Below, in pieces: positions 1 through 8,441 of a DNA stretch of 9,433 nucleotides. The notes below the pieces were generated by a model that saw nothing but the letters and a program-made list of their open reading frames with translations, made no database searches and had not been told where the DNA came from. A program made the position numbers and the translations under genes. Position 1 is the stretch's first letter; each line of letters opens with the position of its first letter. Source of the stretch: Paenalcaligenes sp035301625 (GTDB taxonomy: Bacteria > Pseudomonadota > Gammaproteobacteria > Burkholderiales > Burkholderiaceae_B); NCBI GenBank assembly GCA_035301625.1, contig DATGTW010000025.1, positions 1 to 9,433 of the forward strand, read 5' to 3'.

Positions 1-1
1 G

Positions 2-3000
2 TTTAAGCAAGTCAACGAAGATGAGCAGTTTGATGCCATTCGGATTGGCATTGCTTCGCCAGAAAAAATACGCTCTTGGTCCTTTGGTGAGGTGCGTAAA
101 CCTGAAACAATTAACTACCGCACCTTCCGACCAGAGCGTGATGGATTGTTTTGTGCCAAGATATTTGGCCCAAACAAAGATTACGAGTGCTTATGTGGTA
201 AGTACAAGCGTTTAAAGCACCGTGGTGTGATTTGTGAAAAGTGTGGGGTCGAGGTCACTGTATCGAAAGTGCGTCGTGAACGTATGGCGCATATCGAACT
301 GGCTTGCCCTGTCGCGCATATTTGGTTTTTAAAGAGCTTGCCATCCCGCTTGGGAATGGTGCTCGATATGACCTTACGTGACATCGAGCGCGTACTGTAT
401 TTCGAGGCTTGGTGTGTGATTGAGCCTGGCATGACGCCACTCAAGCGTGGGCAGATTTTATCTGACGATGACTACATCACCAAAACAGAAGAATACGGTG
501 ATGACTTCCAAGCTTTAATGGGTGCGGAAGCTGTGCGCGAATTGTTGCGCACCATCGATTTGGATGAAGAAATTGAAAACTTGCGCGGTGAGTTGAAAAC
601 CACCGGTTCGGTTGCTCGCATCAAACGTATTTCCAAGCGTCTAAAAGTCCTCGAAGGGTTCCAAAAATCAGGGATTAAGCCTGACTGGATGATTCTCGAG
701 GTGTTGCCAGTACTACCTCCCGAGCTGCGCCCCTTGGTGCCGCTGGATGGTGGCCGCTTTGCGACCTCGGATCTAAACGACCTTTACCGCCGAGTGATTA
801 ACCGTAATAACCGTCTCAAACGCTTGATGGAGCTCAAGGCGCCAGATATTATCCTGCGTAATGAAAAACGCATGCTACAAGAGTCCGTGGACTCTTTGCT
901 GGATAATGGTCGTCGGGGTAAAGCTATGACCGGCGCCAATCGTCGTCAGCTAAAATCACTGGCTGACATGATTAAAGGTAAAGGCGGTCGTTTCCGTCAA
1001 AACCTGCTGGGTAAGCGTGTTGACTACTCCGGTCGTTCAGTAATTGTGGTGGGCCCACAGCTCAAGCTACATGAGTGTGGCTTGCCTAAATTAATGGCAT
1101 TAGAGCTGTTCAAGCCATTCATTTTCCATCGTCTCGAGATGATGGGCTTGGCTACTACGATTAAAGCTGCCAAAAAGCTGGTTGAAAATGAAGAGCCCGT
1201 CGTTTGGGATATTCTCGATGAGGTCATTCGCGAACACCCTGTCTTGCTCAACCGTGCGCCAACGCTGCACCGTTTGGGGATTCAGGCTTTCGAACCTGTC
1301 CTGATCGAGGGCAAGGCCATTCAATTGCACCCATTGGTATGTGCGGCGTTTAACGCTGACTTTGATGGTGACCAAATGGCCGTGCACGTGCCGCTGTCTT
1401 TAGAAGCACAGCTTGAAGCACGTACCTTGATGCTGTCCTCAAACAACGTACTGTTCCCCGCGAATGGCGAACCCTCTATTGTTCCATCGCAGGATATTGT
1501 TCTGGGTTTGTATTACGCTACGCGTCCTAGCATCAATGGCAAGGGCGAGGGGATGTTCTTTGCCGATGTGACTGAGGTCCATCGTGCTTATGACAACCAC
1601 CAAGTCGAATTGCAAAGCCGAATTACAGTACGAGTTAATGAGTACACCCGTGGTGATGATGGTCAGTGGATTGCGCATCCATTGCGTGTAGAAACCACAG
1701 TAGGGCGTGCTTTATTGTCCAGCATTCTGCCCCAGGGACTCGAGTTCGAGTTATTAAACCGTACTCTGAGTAAAAAAGAGATTTCTCAGCTGATCAATCA
1801 GTCGTTCCGCCGTTGTGGTTTGCGTGCGACTGTTATTTTCGCTGATAAACTCATGCAGTGGGGCTTTGATTTAGCCACCCGTGGTGGTATTTCCATCGCT
1901 ATGAGCGATATGCTTGTGCCCGATTCCAAACACGAGATCCTGAGCGAGGCCGAAGAAGAGGTTCGCCAGATTGATCAGCAGTACACATCGGGTTTGGTCA
2001 CCGCACAAGAACGTTATAACAACGTTGTTGATATTTGGGGCAAGGCCGGAGATCGCGTGGGCAAGGCCATGATGAAAGAGCTGTCTACCGAAACCGTAAT
2101 AGATCGTTTCGGCAAAGAAGAAACCCAAGAGTCCTTTAACTCTATCTACATGATGGCGGACTCAGGTGCTCGTGGCTCAGCCGCACAGATTCGTCAGTTG
2201 GCAGGTATGCGTGGTCTGATGGCCAAGCCAGATGGCTCGATTATTGAAACACCTATTACTGCTAATTTCCGTGAAGGACTAAACGTACTGCAGTACTTTA
2301 TTTCTACACACGGTGCACGTAAAGGGTTGGCGGATACTGCACTCAAGACTGCAAACTCGGGTTATCTGACACGTCGCTTGGTTGATGTCACGCAGGATTT
2401 GGTGATTACCGAAGAGGATTGCCAAACCAATCGTGGTTACACCATGAAAGCAGTTCTGGATGGTGGCAAGGTCATTGAAACCTTGCGTGATCGCATCCTG
2501 GGTCGCGTGACCGCTGTTGATGTCGTTAATCCTGATACTCAGGAAACACTCATTGAGGCTGGTACATTGCTGGATGAAAGCAATGTTGAGCTAATTGACT
2601 CCATGGGTATTGACGAGGTCAAGATTCGCACGCCGCTGACATGTGAGACACGTTGGGGCTTATGTGCACATTGTTATGGCCGTGATTTGGGCCGTGGTGC
2701 TTTGGTTAACCGTGGTGAGGCCGTCGGTGTGATTGCTGCACAATCTATTGGTGAGCCAGGCACACAGTTAACAATGCGTACCTTCCACATCGGGGGTGCA
2801 GCATCCCGCGCAGCAACGACCAGTACAGTTGAAAGTAAAACAGCAGGTACGGTTGGTTTCGCCATTGGTCTGCGTTATGTCACTAATGACAAAGATGAAC
2901 GCATTGCTATTTCCCGTTCCGGCGAGATTCTCATTTATGACGACAAAGGTCGTGAACGTGAACGTCACAAAATTCCCTATGGGGCAACTATTTCCGTTGG

Positions 3001-4210
3001 TGATGGCGATAATATCGAAGCAGGCCAGCGTATTGCCAGCTGGGATCCACTGACGCGTCCGATCGTCTCTGAGTATGCAGGTACTGTCCGCTTTGAGAAT
3101 ATCGAAGAAAACGTCACCGTGGCACGCCAAGTTGACGAGGTTACTGGGTTGTCGACTTTGGTTGTGATTACACCCAAGACACACTCAGGCCGTGCTGCAC
3201 AGCGTCCACAAATCAAACTATTAGATGAAAGTGGCGAAGAGGTCAAAATCGCAGGTACCGAGCATACAGTGAATATCTCCTTCCCTGTCGGTGCTTTGAT
3301 TACGGTACGGGATGGTCAGCAGGTTTCTGTGGGTGAGATTCTGGCGCGTATTCCCCAAGAGTCACAAAAGACTCGTGACATTACCGGGGGTCTACCACGT
3401 GTGGCCGAGCTTTTCGAAGCACGTTCACCCAAGGATGCAGGTATGTTGGCCGAGGTTACCGGGACCGTTTCCTTTGGAAAAGAGACCAAAGGCCGTCAGC
3501 GTCTCGTTATCACTGACTTGGATGGCGAATCGCACGAATTCCTGATTCCAAAAGAAAAGCAGGTATTGGTGCACGACGGTCAGGTGGTGAACAAAGGTGA
3601 GTTTATTGTGGATGGTCCCCCAGACCCACACGATATTCTGCGCCTCAAAGGCATCGAGGAACTTGCTAGCTACATTGTGAACGAGGTCCAAGACGTCTAT
3701 CGCCTCCAAGGGGTTAAGATCAATGACAAGCACATTGAGGTGATTGTTCGTCAGATGCTGCGTCGGGTCAATATTGTTGATTCCGGAGACAGTGACTTTA
3801 TTACGGGCGAGCAAGTCGAACGCTCTGATCTACTCAATGAGAACGATCGGATTACGGCGGCTGATGGTGTTCCAGCAACCTATGAAAATATCTTGCTGGG
3901 GATTACCAAGGCTTCACTATCTACAGACTCCTTTATCTCGGCGGCTTCTTTCCAAGAAACTACCCGGGTACTTACCGAGGCAGCCATCATGGGTAAACGT
4001 GATGAATTGCGCGGTTTGAAGGAAAACGTAATTGTGGGTCGCTTGATTCCTGCTGGTACCGGGATGGCCTACCATCTGGCCCGTCAGGAAAAAGAGCGCG
4101 TGCAAATACAAGAGCGACAAATTGCTCGTGCACAAGAAAACCCTTTCATGGATGAGTCCGAGCAGGCCGAAAAGGCAGATGCCCAAGAAGCTGCCGATGA
4201 TGAATCTTAA
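2..4210 (+). CDS. rpoC: DNA-directed RNA polymerase subunit beta' (5'-truncated by the window edge)
   Basis: This is the beta' subunit of RNA polymerase, which carries the catalytic magnesium site and much of the DNA/RNA channel. The open frame runs in from the left edge (base 2 is a codon start) for 1402 visible residues to a TAA. By comparison with recalled relatives about seven codons are missing, giving about 1409 residues, normal for the family; the GTG at 92 is internal. Visible landmarks: the N-terminal zinc site (Cys codons at 188, 194, 233, 242); the universal NADFDGD magnesium-binding loop at 1352-1372; the bridge-helix region MADSGARGSAAQIRQLAGMR around 2153-2212; the second zinc site (Cys codons 2420, 2642, 2663, 2672); and the trigger-loop start TQLTMRTFHIGGA near 2762-2800, followed by a long insertion of the proteobacterial SI3 type. 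No frameshift or internal stop is seen. It is presumably the last gene of an rplJL-rpoBC-type operon and ends at a strong terminator. The sequence is most like Alcaligenaceae versions (recall, not a search). Confidence 0.98.
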   Translation, partial: FKQVNEDEQFDAIRIGIASPEKIRSWSFGEVRKPETINYRTFRPERDGLFCAKIFGPNKDYECLCGKYKRLKHRGVICEKCGVEVTVSKVRRERMAHIELACPVAHIWFLKSLPSRLGMVLDMTLRDIERVLYFEAWCVIEPGMTPLKRGQILSDDDYITKTEEYGDDFQALMGAEAVRELLRTIDLDEEIENLRGELKTTGSVARIKRISKRLKVLEGFQKSGIKPDWMILEVLPVLPPELRPLVPLDGGRFATSDLNDLYRRVINRNNRLKRLMELKAPDIILRNEKRMLQESVDSLLDNGRRGKAMTGANRRQLKSLADMIKGKGGRFRQNLLGKRVDYSGRSVIVVGPQLKLHECGLPKLMALELFKPFIFHRLEMMGLATTIKAAKKLVENEEPVVWDILDEVIREHPVLLNRAPTLHRLGIQAFEPVLIEGKAIQLHPLVCAAFNADFDGDQMAVHVPLSLEAQLEARTLMLSSNNVLFPANGEPSIVPSQDIVLGLYYATRPSINGKGEGMFFADVTEVHRAYDNHQVELQSRITVRVNEYTRGDDGQWIAHPLRVETTVGRALLSSILPQGLEFELLNRTLSKKEISQLINQSFRRCGLRATVIFADKLMQWGFDLATRGGISIAMSDMLVPDSKHEILSEAEEEVRQIDQQYTSGLVTAQERYNNVVDIWGKAGDRVGKAMMKELSTETVIDRFGKEETQESFNSIYMMADSGARGSAAQIRQLAGMRGLMAKPDGSIIETPITANFREGLNVLQYFISTHGARKGLADTALKTANSGYLTRRLVDVTQDLVITEEDCQTNRGYTMKAVLDGGKVIETLRDRILGRVTAVDVVNPDTQETLIEAGTLLDESNVELIDSMGIDEVKIRTPLTCETRWGLCAHCYGRDLGRGALVNRGEAVGVIAAQSIGEPGTQLTMRTFHIGGAASRAATTSTVESKTAGTVGFAIGLRYVTNDKDERIAISRSGEILIYDDKGRERERHKIPYGATISVGDGDNIEAGQRIASWDPLTRPIVSEYAGTVRFENIEENVTVARQVDEVTGLSTLVVITPKTHSGRAAQRPQIKLLDESGEEVKIAGTEHTVNISFPVGALITVRDGQQVSVGEILARIPQESQKTRDITGGLPRVAELFEARSPKDAGMLAEVTGTVSFGKETKGRQRLVITDLDGESHEFLIPKEKQVLVHDGQVVNKGEFIVDGPPDPHDILRLKGIEELASYIVNEVQDVYRLQGVKINDKHIEVIVRQMLRRVNIVDSGDSDFITGEQVERSDLLNENDRITAADGVPATYENILLGITKASLSTDSFISAASFQETTRVLTEAAIMGKRDELRGLKENVIVGRLIPAGTGMAYHLARQEKERVQIQERQIARAQENPFMDESEQAEKADAQEAADDES

Positions 4211-4260
4211 ATAGGGTCAAACTTGGCACCTGTGCAAAGCTTTCACTGCACATAAAATAG

Positions 4261-4295
4261 AAATGGCCTGGACAAATGTTCCAGGCCATTTTTTT
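4261..4295. terminator. Intrinsic terminator between convergent rpoC and the sensor kinase gene
   Basis: A perfect 12-bp stem (AAATGGCCTGGA at 4261-4272 pairing with 4280-4291) has a 7-base loop. On the plus strand it is followed by seven Ts (4289-4295), a textbook Rho-independent terminator 50 bases after the rpoC stop. Read on the minus strand, the same stem is followed by TTTCTATTTTATG, a less perfect U-rich tail, so it probably also ends the kinase transcript, whose stop codon is about 35 bases away. The shared, bidirectional use is an inference. Confidence 0.92.
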
Positions 4296-4325
4296 ATTTG
4301 TTAGTTGTTTTACTTATGGAGGGGC

Positions 4326-6398
4326 TTAATAAATCAAGGGTAGGTAGATAGTAAAAGTAGTCCCTAGGTTGAGGTTGCTTTCAACTTCAATCCGACCTCG
4401 GTGACGCCCAATGACTGTATGAACAAATGCCAATCCCAAGCCAGTCCCTTTGGGGTTTTCTGCATGGCTGGTATGAAAACGCTTAAACGCGCTAAAAACA
4501 TGTTGTAGCTGATCCTGTGGTATGCCCCATCCCTGGTCTTGGATACGAATAACGGCCTGGTCTTTATGAGTACTCACCGAAGTAAAAACAGTCGTATGTT
4601 TCGGGCTGTACTTCACTGCATTATCTAATAGGTTGGTTAACACGCGGTGTAAAAATGATTGATGACCTTGGATCCAGATTATCCTTTCTGGATCTTGGTA
4701 ATGCATAGCGATGTTTTTTTGGGTGGCGATGGCCCAAATATCGTCAATAGCTTGGGTTACCAGGTCATTAAGGACTAAAGGCTGTAACTCAAAGGCTGAA
4801 CTTTCCACGCGGGCAAAATCGATAAAATCATCGACTAAATTCAATGTGTTCGAAGCATAATTCTCTAAGCGTTGATAAAATTGCTCTTGCTTGGCCGTAT
4901 TTTCATTGTTTTGTTGTTGGCGTTCCACGTCAACCAGTGCCAGGATGGAGTTCTGGGGAGCCCGCATATCATGTGAAATAAAATTTAAAGTTTCAACACG
5001 ACGTTGTTCAGCTTCACGTAACAGTTCAATCGATTTATATAAATGATTAAGCCGAGCTGGTATGGTGAGCTGAACTTCGGAAATGTCCAGAGCCTGGCTT
5101 AGGCCTGGGTTATGTTGACGTAACTCAGAGAGCTGTTTATCGACATAACGCAAAACCGTCTCTTGACTGCGCCAGTACCAGAGTGGATAAGAAATAACTG
5201 ATCCAACCAGAGCACTGCCAATAGGTATCCACAAATGAAAAACATGCAGCAAAACCCAATTACCAACAAACAGGGCAGCAATTACTAATGAGGTGCCGAA
5301 AAAAGCATAACGCGGCGATAGCTGGCGCAAGCTAAGGCAAATGAATATTACTGGCAAAATATTGGCCAATGCCTTAGCCCAGTTCGGGGTTTTATGTATC
5401 CATTGATTATGCAGCAAATTATTTGTCGCATTGGCGAGTATTTCTACCCCGGACATGCTGGTGTTTTCTGTACTGGAAAAAGGGGTAGGGTAAAAATCAC
5501 CTAGTCCGCTGCTCCATGCTCCTATCAGTACGTATTTATCTTTGAACGTATTCGCGGGGTATTCACCTTTTAGAACCTTGCCAAATGAATAAGTAGGAAA
5601 ACTGCCAAAAGGTCCTATAAATGGGCTGAGATGCGGTGCTTTGTAATGAGCACCATAATTATCTAAAAGTTTGGCATCATCACTTACTGAGAGTAGTACC
5701 GTAGAAAAGTGGCTGGTAGTGTTGGGCCCAAAATCATTGTCTGTAGAGGGGGGCCTTGGGGCATCACTGATTGAAGGGCTACTATGGATTTGGAGGCGGT
5801 GTTGCTCGCCATTTTGACGCGCGCCTGGGTTGAGCTCATGAAAGAGTTTTATGTGTCTTACAACACCATCAGCATCGGGTTGGATGTTAATAAAACCGAG
5901 ACCTGCAGCAGCTTTGACTAAAGGAGGGATAGGTTGCTCGAGGCTGTCATTACGATCAATATAGACAGGTAAAATAATTCGCCCATGCTTTTGAATAGCG
6001 TCTGCGAGTAATTTATCGTCCTCGGGATAGGCAGGGTTGCTGCTGGTAAATAGTAGGTCAATGCCGACGGCTTTAGCCTCATCTAGGTGCTCAAGCAATT
6101 CTGCATAAACTTTGCGACGCCAGGGCCAGTGGCCAAGCGTTCTGAGGCTGTAGTCATCAATAATTATGAGGGCAATAGGGGATTCAGCCGTTACCGTTGG
6201 AGTGGGTTGTAATCGTAGCTGAAAGTCATAGATGATATTATCCAGTCGCTCTAATGGCAGGCGTGGTGTGCTGAAACACAGAATAACGACGAATAAAACT
6301 AACCAAAAGGTTACCCACCAACTATCGCGTCGTATTTGGGCTGCAAACGCACTTGTTGGGTTAGAAAACAAGTTTTTTTTAGGCCATAGGCGACGCAT
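4326..6398 (-). CDS. CHASE2-domain sensor histidine kinase
   Basis: This is a 690-residue inner-membrane sensor kinase. It has one N-terminal membrane helix (about residues 27-43), then a periplasmic CHASE2 sensor (about 45-340; conserved-looking IALIIIDDYSLRTLG at 75-89 and VGIDLLF at 111-117). Three closely spaced membrane helices follow (about 344-358, 366-388, 390-409), and then a linker with coiled-coil character. The kinase core has the H-box FISHDMRAPQ with His476, the N-box NLLDNAVKYSP (Asn589, Asn593), the G1 box DQGWGI (621-626), an F-box (635-641) and the G2 box GTGLGL (651-656). All residues needed for ATP binding and autophosphorylation look present. The H-box position His+4 is Ala480 where Thr/Asn is usual. 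The start ATG lies only 9 bases after the stop of the LysM-FecR gene, and no Shine-Dalgarno is visible, so translational coupling is likely. Residues 205-230 are a Pro/Ser-rich insertion of unknown meaning. The signal sensed is unknown. The expected partner is the response regulator two genes upstream. Confidence 0.95.
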   Translation of the reverse strand: MRRLWPKKNLFSNPTSAFAAQIRRDSWWVTFWLVLFVVILCFSTPRLPLERLDNIIYDFQLRLQPTPTVTAESPIALIIIDDYSLRTLGHWPWRRKVYAELLEHLDEAKAVGIDLLFTSSNPAYPEDDKLLADAIQKHGRIILPVYIDRNDSLEQPIPPLVKAAAGLGFINIQPDADGVVRHIKLFHELNPGARQNGEQHRLQIHSSPSISDAPRPPSTDNDFGPNTTSHFSTVLLSVSDDAKLLDNYGAHYKAPHLSPFIGPFGSFPTYSFGKVLKGEYPANTFKDKYVLIGAWSSGLGDFYPTPFSSTENTSMSGVEILANATNNLLHNQWIHKTPNWAKALANILPVIFICLSLRQLSPRYAFFGTSLVIAALFVGNWVLLHVFHLWIPIGSALVGSVISYPLWYWRSQETVLRYVDKQLSELRQHNPGLSQALDISEVQLTIPARLNHLYKSIELLREAEQRRVETLNFISHDMRAPQNSILALVDVERQQQNNENTAKQEQFYQRLENYASNTLNLVDDFIDFARVESSAFELQPLVLNDLVTQAIDDIWAIATQKNIAMHYQDPERIIWIQGHQSFLHRVLTNLLDNAVKYSPKHTTVFTSVSTHKDQAVIRIQDQGWGIPQDQLQHVFSAFKRFHTSHAENPKGTGLGLAFVHTVIGRHRGRIEVESNLNLGTTFTIYLPLIY

Positions 6399-6407
6399 AG
6401 GCAGTAA

Positions 6408-7538
6408 TTAGAGCGTTCCGGAAAATACAGCTTGCCCGTGGTGAGTACGCACCGGTTGGCCCGAACGATCCAATAATACCCGACGTCCAGGGTAATCAAT
6501 CACGGTGTCCATTCCCATCAAACCGTATTCATCTACAGCGCGGATGAATGCGTAATGCGTCCCCGAACGGAAAACGGGGAGGTCAAAGTAGGGTTCATTG
6601 CTTTGTTGTTGGCCAATGATATGTTTGCCATTGGGATCCGTTGCAATGATAGCGACGTAATGATCCGCCCGTTTGACAGGTTCCAAAGAGACCTGCGCCC
6701 CACCTTTGGTTTTGTCACTGGCAATAATTGAAGGCGCGTCTAGTAAATGTGTTACGTGTAGCTGTCCGGCACTGTCCATGGCGGCTCCTTGGCGTGCTTG
6801 GAGCATGTGGGGTGCCAATTGCATGCCTTGGATGTGGGCATGTCCCTGGAGAAGCTCGGTGCGGCTGCCTTGCTGGTCAGCACCTACTCTCATTTTAGTG
6901 CCTCGTACACCGGTGACGCTGATAGGGGTATGTATTTCATAGCGACCAACACCCTGCTGCTCGGGGTCAGCATGAGTTTCCAGAGTCCCTTCTTCGAGCA
7001 CAAAAATAACATCCGCGATGGGTACCCCTTGGAATTCGTTAATTTGCTGGAAATGTATTTGGGTATTTTCTGGTAGTGATACCGTGCTTTGATCTTGGAG
7101 GCCAACTGTGGCAAAACTGTTGGGCCCAGTCTTTAAGCGATCCCCAGGATGAATAACACTATGCACAGCGGCAGGGCGTTGGTTAAGCCAGACCTCGCCC
7201 TGGGTGTGAATCAGCTCGGCTGTGGTTGGCTGCACTGGAATTAACTCAAAAGGAATGACCAGTGTTTTGCCAATGGGTAGACGTTTGGGATCGTCGACGT
7301 CATTGAGTGATTCCAGGGTTTTCCAATTGTCCCTATTCAGGGTGTAGCGCTCAGCCAAGTCTATGAGGGTATCGTTGGCCTGTACCCGATACGTAAACAT
7401 CTCTTGTTCGGCGCCTGTAGGCTGGGCGAAACCTTTTAGAGCAATAAAAAATAAGCAAAAGAATAAAAAAACACCCTGCGTGAAAGTCCGCAAGGAATAA
7501 TCAACCACAAAATAATTTGGACGTTTGTGCTGTGTCAT
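6408..7538 (-). CDS. Secreted LysM- and FecR-domain protein, probable periplasmic partner of the CHASE2 kinase
   Basis: This 376-residue protein has a probable Sec signal peptide: a basic N-terminus, a hydrophobic stretch at about 22-34 (VFLFFCLFFIA), and likely cleavage after GFA at residue 38. A LysM domain follows at about 47-97 (FTYRVQANDTLIDLAERY, then IGKTLVIPFELI), the type that binds peptidoglycan glycan chains. A FecR-type domain spans about 107-250, with the family hallmark TPISVTGVRGTKMRV at 204-218. The C-terminal part (about 268-350) resembles a fibronectin-III-like fold, including FIRAVDEYGLMGMD; this last call is tentative. It lies between the regulator gene (85 bases upstream) and the kinase gene (9 bases downstream) on the same strand, so an operon and a role in the same sensing pathway are likely. 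It is not a classical FecR anti-sigma regulator: it lacks a cytoplasmic N-terminal sigma-binding region and no ECF sigma gene adjoins. The ATG at 7538 has no clear Shine-Dalgarno, but no better start is seen. Confidence 0.9.
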   Translation of the reverse strand: MTQHKRPNYFVVDYSLRTFTQGVFLFFCLFFIALKGFAQPTGAEQEMFTYRVQANDTLIDLAERYTLNRDNWKTLESLNDVDDPKRLPIGKTLVIPFELIPVQPTTAELIHTQGEVWLNQRPAAVHSVIHPGDRLKTGPNSFATVGLQDQSTVSLPENTQIHFQQINEFQGVPIADVIFVLEEGTLETHADPEQQGVGRYEIHTPISVTGVRGTKMRVGADQQGSRTELLQGHAHIQGMQLAPHMLQARQGAAMDSAGQLHVTHLLDAPSIIASDKTKGGAQVSLEPVKRADHYVAIIATDPNGKHIIGQQQSNEPYFDLPVFRSGTHYAFIRAVDEYGLMGMDTVIDYPGRRVLLDRSGQPVRTHHGQAVFSGTL

Positions 7539-7623
7539 TGTTTGAGTTTGTTATGGAAAAGAAAAAGCCGCAAACGCGTGTAAACCAAATTTATTGTTGA
7601 CTACATATTTTGGTATTGTTGGA

Positions 7624-8346
7624 CTACTCGGCTATTTCATCGGCTGTTTCGGTGGAATCAAGCAGTGATTCCAATCGATAACCCAATGCATATGATGCAT
7701 TTAAACGTACCCCGTTTTCAGGGCGTATCTGTAATTTACGCCGGATATTGGATAGGTGAGTATCCAACGTGCGCGAGGTGGGGGGGATCTCACGGTTCCA
7801 TACTGCAGTGCTCAGCACATCGCGAGAAAACAAACGGCCAGGGTTTCTGAATAAAAGCAGTGCCAATTCGTATTCTTTGGGAGCTAATTCTACGGGCTCA
7901 CCGCGTAAAGAAATTGTGGCTGACACAGTATCAATATGATAGTAACCAAAGTCAAAAGCCTCGTTACTTTGGCTGATGGGGTTGGCACGCCGTAGTAGAG
8001 CTTGTATACGTGCCAGTAGCTCGTTGGTTTTGACAGGTTTGCACATATAGTCATCAGCACCTGCTTGCAAACCTGTCACAATGTCTTCTTCTTGGGTGCG
8101 ACTGGTAACAAATAAAACCGGCACCGCATAGCCCAAGTTAGAGCGCAGCCAATGCAGAACATCCAGACCGCTGACATCGGGGAGCTCCCAGTCAATGACG
8201 ATCAGGTTGAAATCGTGGTTCTTTGCCAGCTGCTGCATCAGGTCCTTGCCCGCATGGAACACAGTGCATTCGTAGTTGGCTGTTTTTAGAGCCATGCTCA
8301 TGTGTTCAGCTTGGCTAAGATCGTCTTCTAATATCGCTATATGCAT
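7624..8346 (-). CDS. OmpR/PhoB-family response regulator transcription factor
   Basis: This 240-residue response regulator is full length for the OmpR/PhoB class. The receiver domain (about 1-120) has the acidic pocket E7/D8/D9, the phospho-acceptor Asp52 in VIDWELPDVSG, Thr81 in VTS, and Lys103 in CKP. A winged-helix DNA-binding domain occupies about 132-226, with the recognition-helix region SRTLDTHLSNIRRKL (191-205) and the C-terminal wing motif YALGYRL. All catalytic and switch residues are present, so it should be phosphorylatable. It is the promoter-proximal gene of a minus-strand unit with the LysM-FecR protein and the CHASE2 kinase, and that kinase is its obvious cognate partner. The ATG at 8346 has no recognisable Shine-Dalgarno (upstream reads ACCACAAGTATAAA). 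A perfect TATAAT lies 34 bases before it. The target genes are not known from this window; autoregulation is possible. Confidence 0.95.
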   Translation of the reverse strand: MHIAILEDDLSQAEHMSMALKTANYECTVFHAGKDLMQQLAKNHDFNLIVIDWELPDVSGLDVLHWLRSNLGYAVPVLFVTSRTQEEDIVTGLQAGADDYMCKPVKTNELLARIQALLRRANPISQSNEAFDFGYYHIDTVSATISLRGEPVELAPKEYELALLLFRNPGRLFSRDVLSTAVWNREIPPTSRTLDTHLSNIRRKLQIRPENGVRLNASYALGYRLESLLDSTETADEIAE

Positions 8347-8379
8347 TTTATACTTGTGGTAAGTGGGTCATCGCTAGCC

Positions 8380-8385
8380 ATTATA
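8380..8385 (-). promoter_or_regulatory. Candidate -10 element for the response-regulator/FecR/kinase unit
   Basis: On the minus strand this is a perfect TATAAT, placing a start site near 8373, about 27 bases before the regulator ATG. At the usual 17-base spacing the -35 position (8403-8408) reads AGAAAA, unlike TTGACA, and there is no TG extension. The promoter may therefore need an activator. This is motif reading only. Confidence 0.5.
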
Positions 8386-8412
8386 CTGTCATGAGTATGT
8401 TTTTTTCTATTA

Positions 8413-8441
8413 TTGACACTTAGATGATGCGCTACTCTGAT
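8413..8441 (+). promoter_or_regulatory. Candidate distal plus-strand promoter toward rpsL (P1)
   Basis: A perfect -35 TTGACA (8413-8418) is followed after 17 bases by TCTGAT (8436-8441, 4 of 6 matches to TATAAT). If active, it would start a transcript about 400 bases before rpsL. Its -10 overlaps the second copy of a TGATGC repeat, so binding at the repeat could block it. Confidence 0.35.

Noticed and set aside
92..94. GTG at 92 as a start of rpoC
   Set aside because: The conserved beta' sequence (IRSWSFGEVRKPE) continues upstream in frame to base 2, so this GTG is an internal valine codon.
2768..3184. A 138-codon open frame antisense to rpoC
   Set aside because: It is a shadow of the conserved rpoC frame, with no start signals and no family resemblance. 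The other antisense frames inside rpoC and the signalling genes were rejected for the same reason.
7539..7623. Separate promoter or terminator in the 85-base gap between the regulator and LysM-FecR genes
   Set aside because: No paired -35/-10 and only a 3-bp hairpin before a T-rich stretch, so an operon is the simpler reading.
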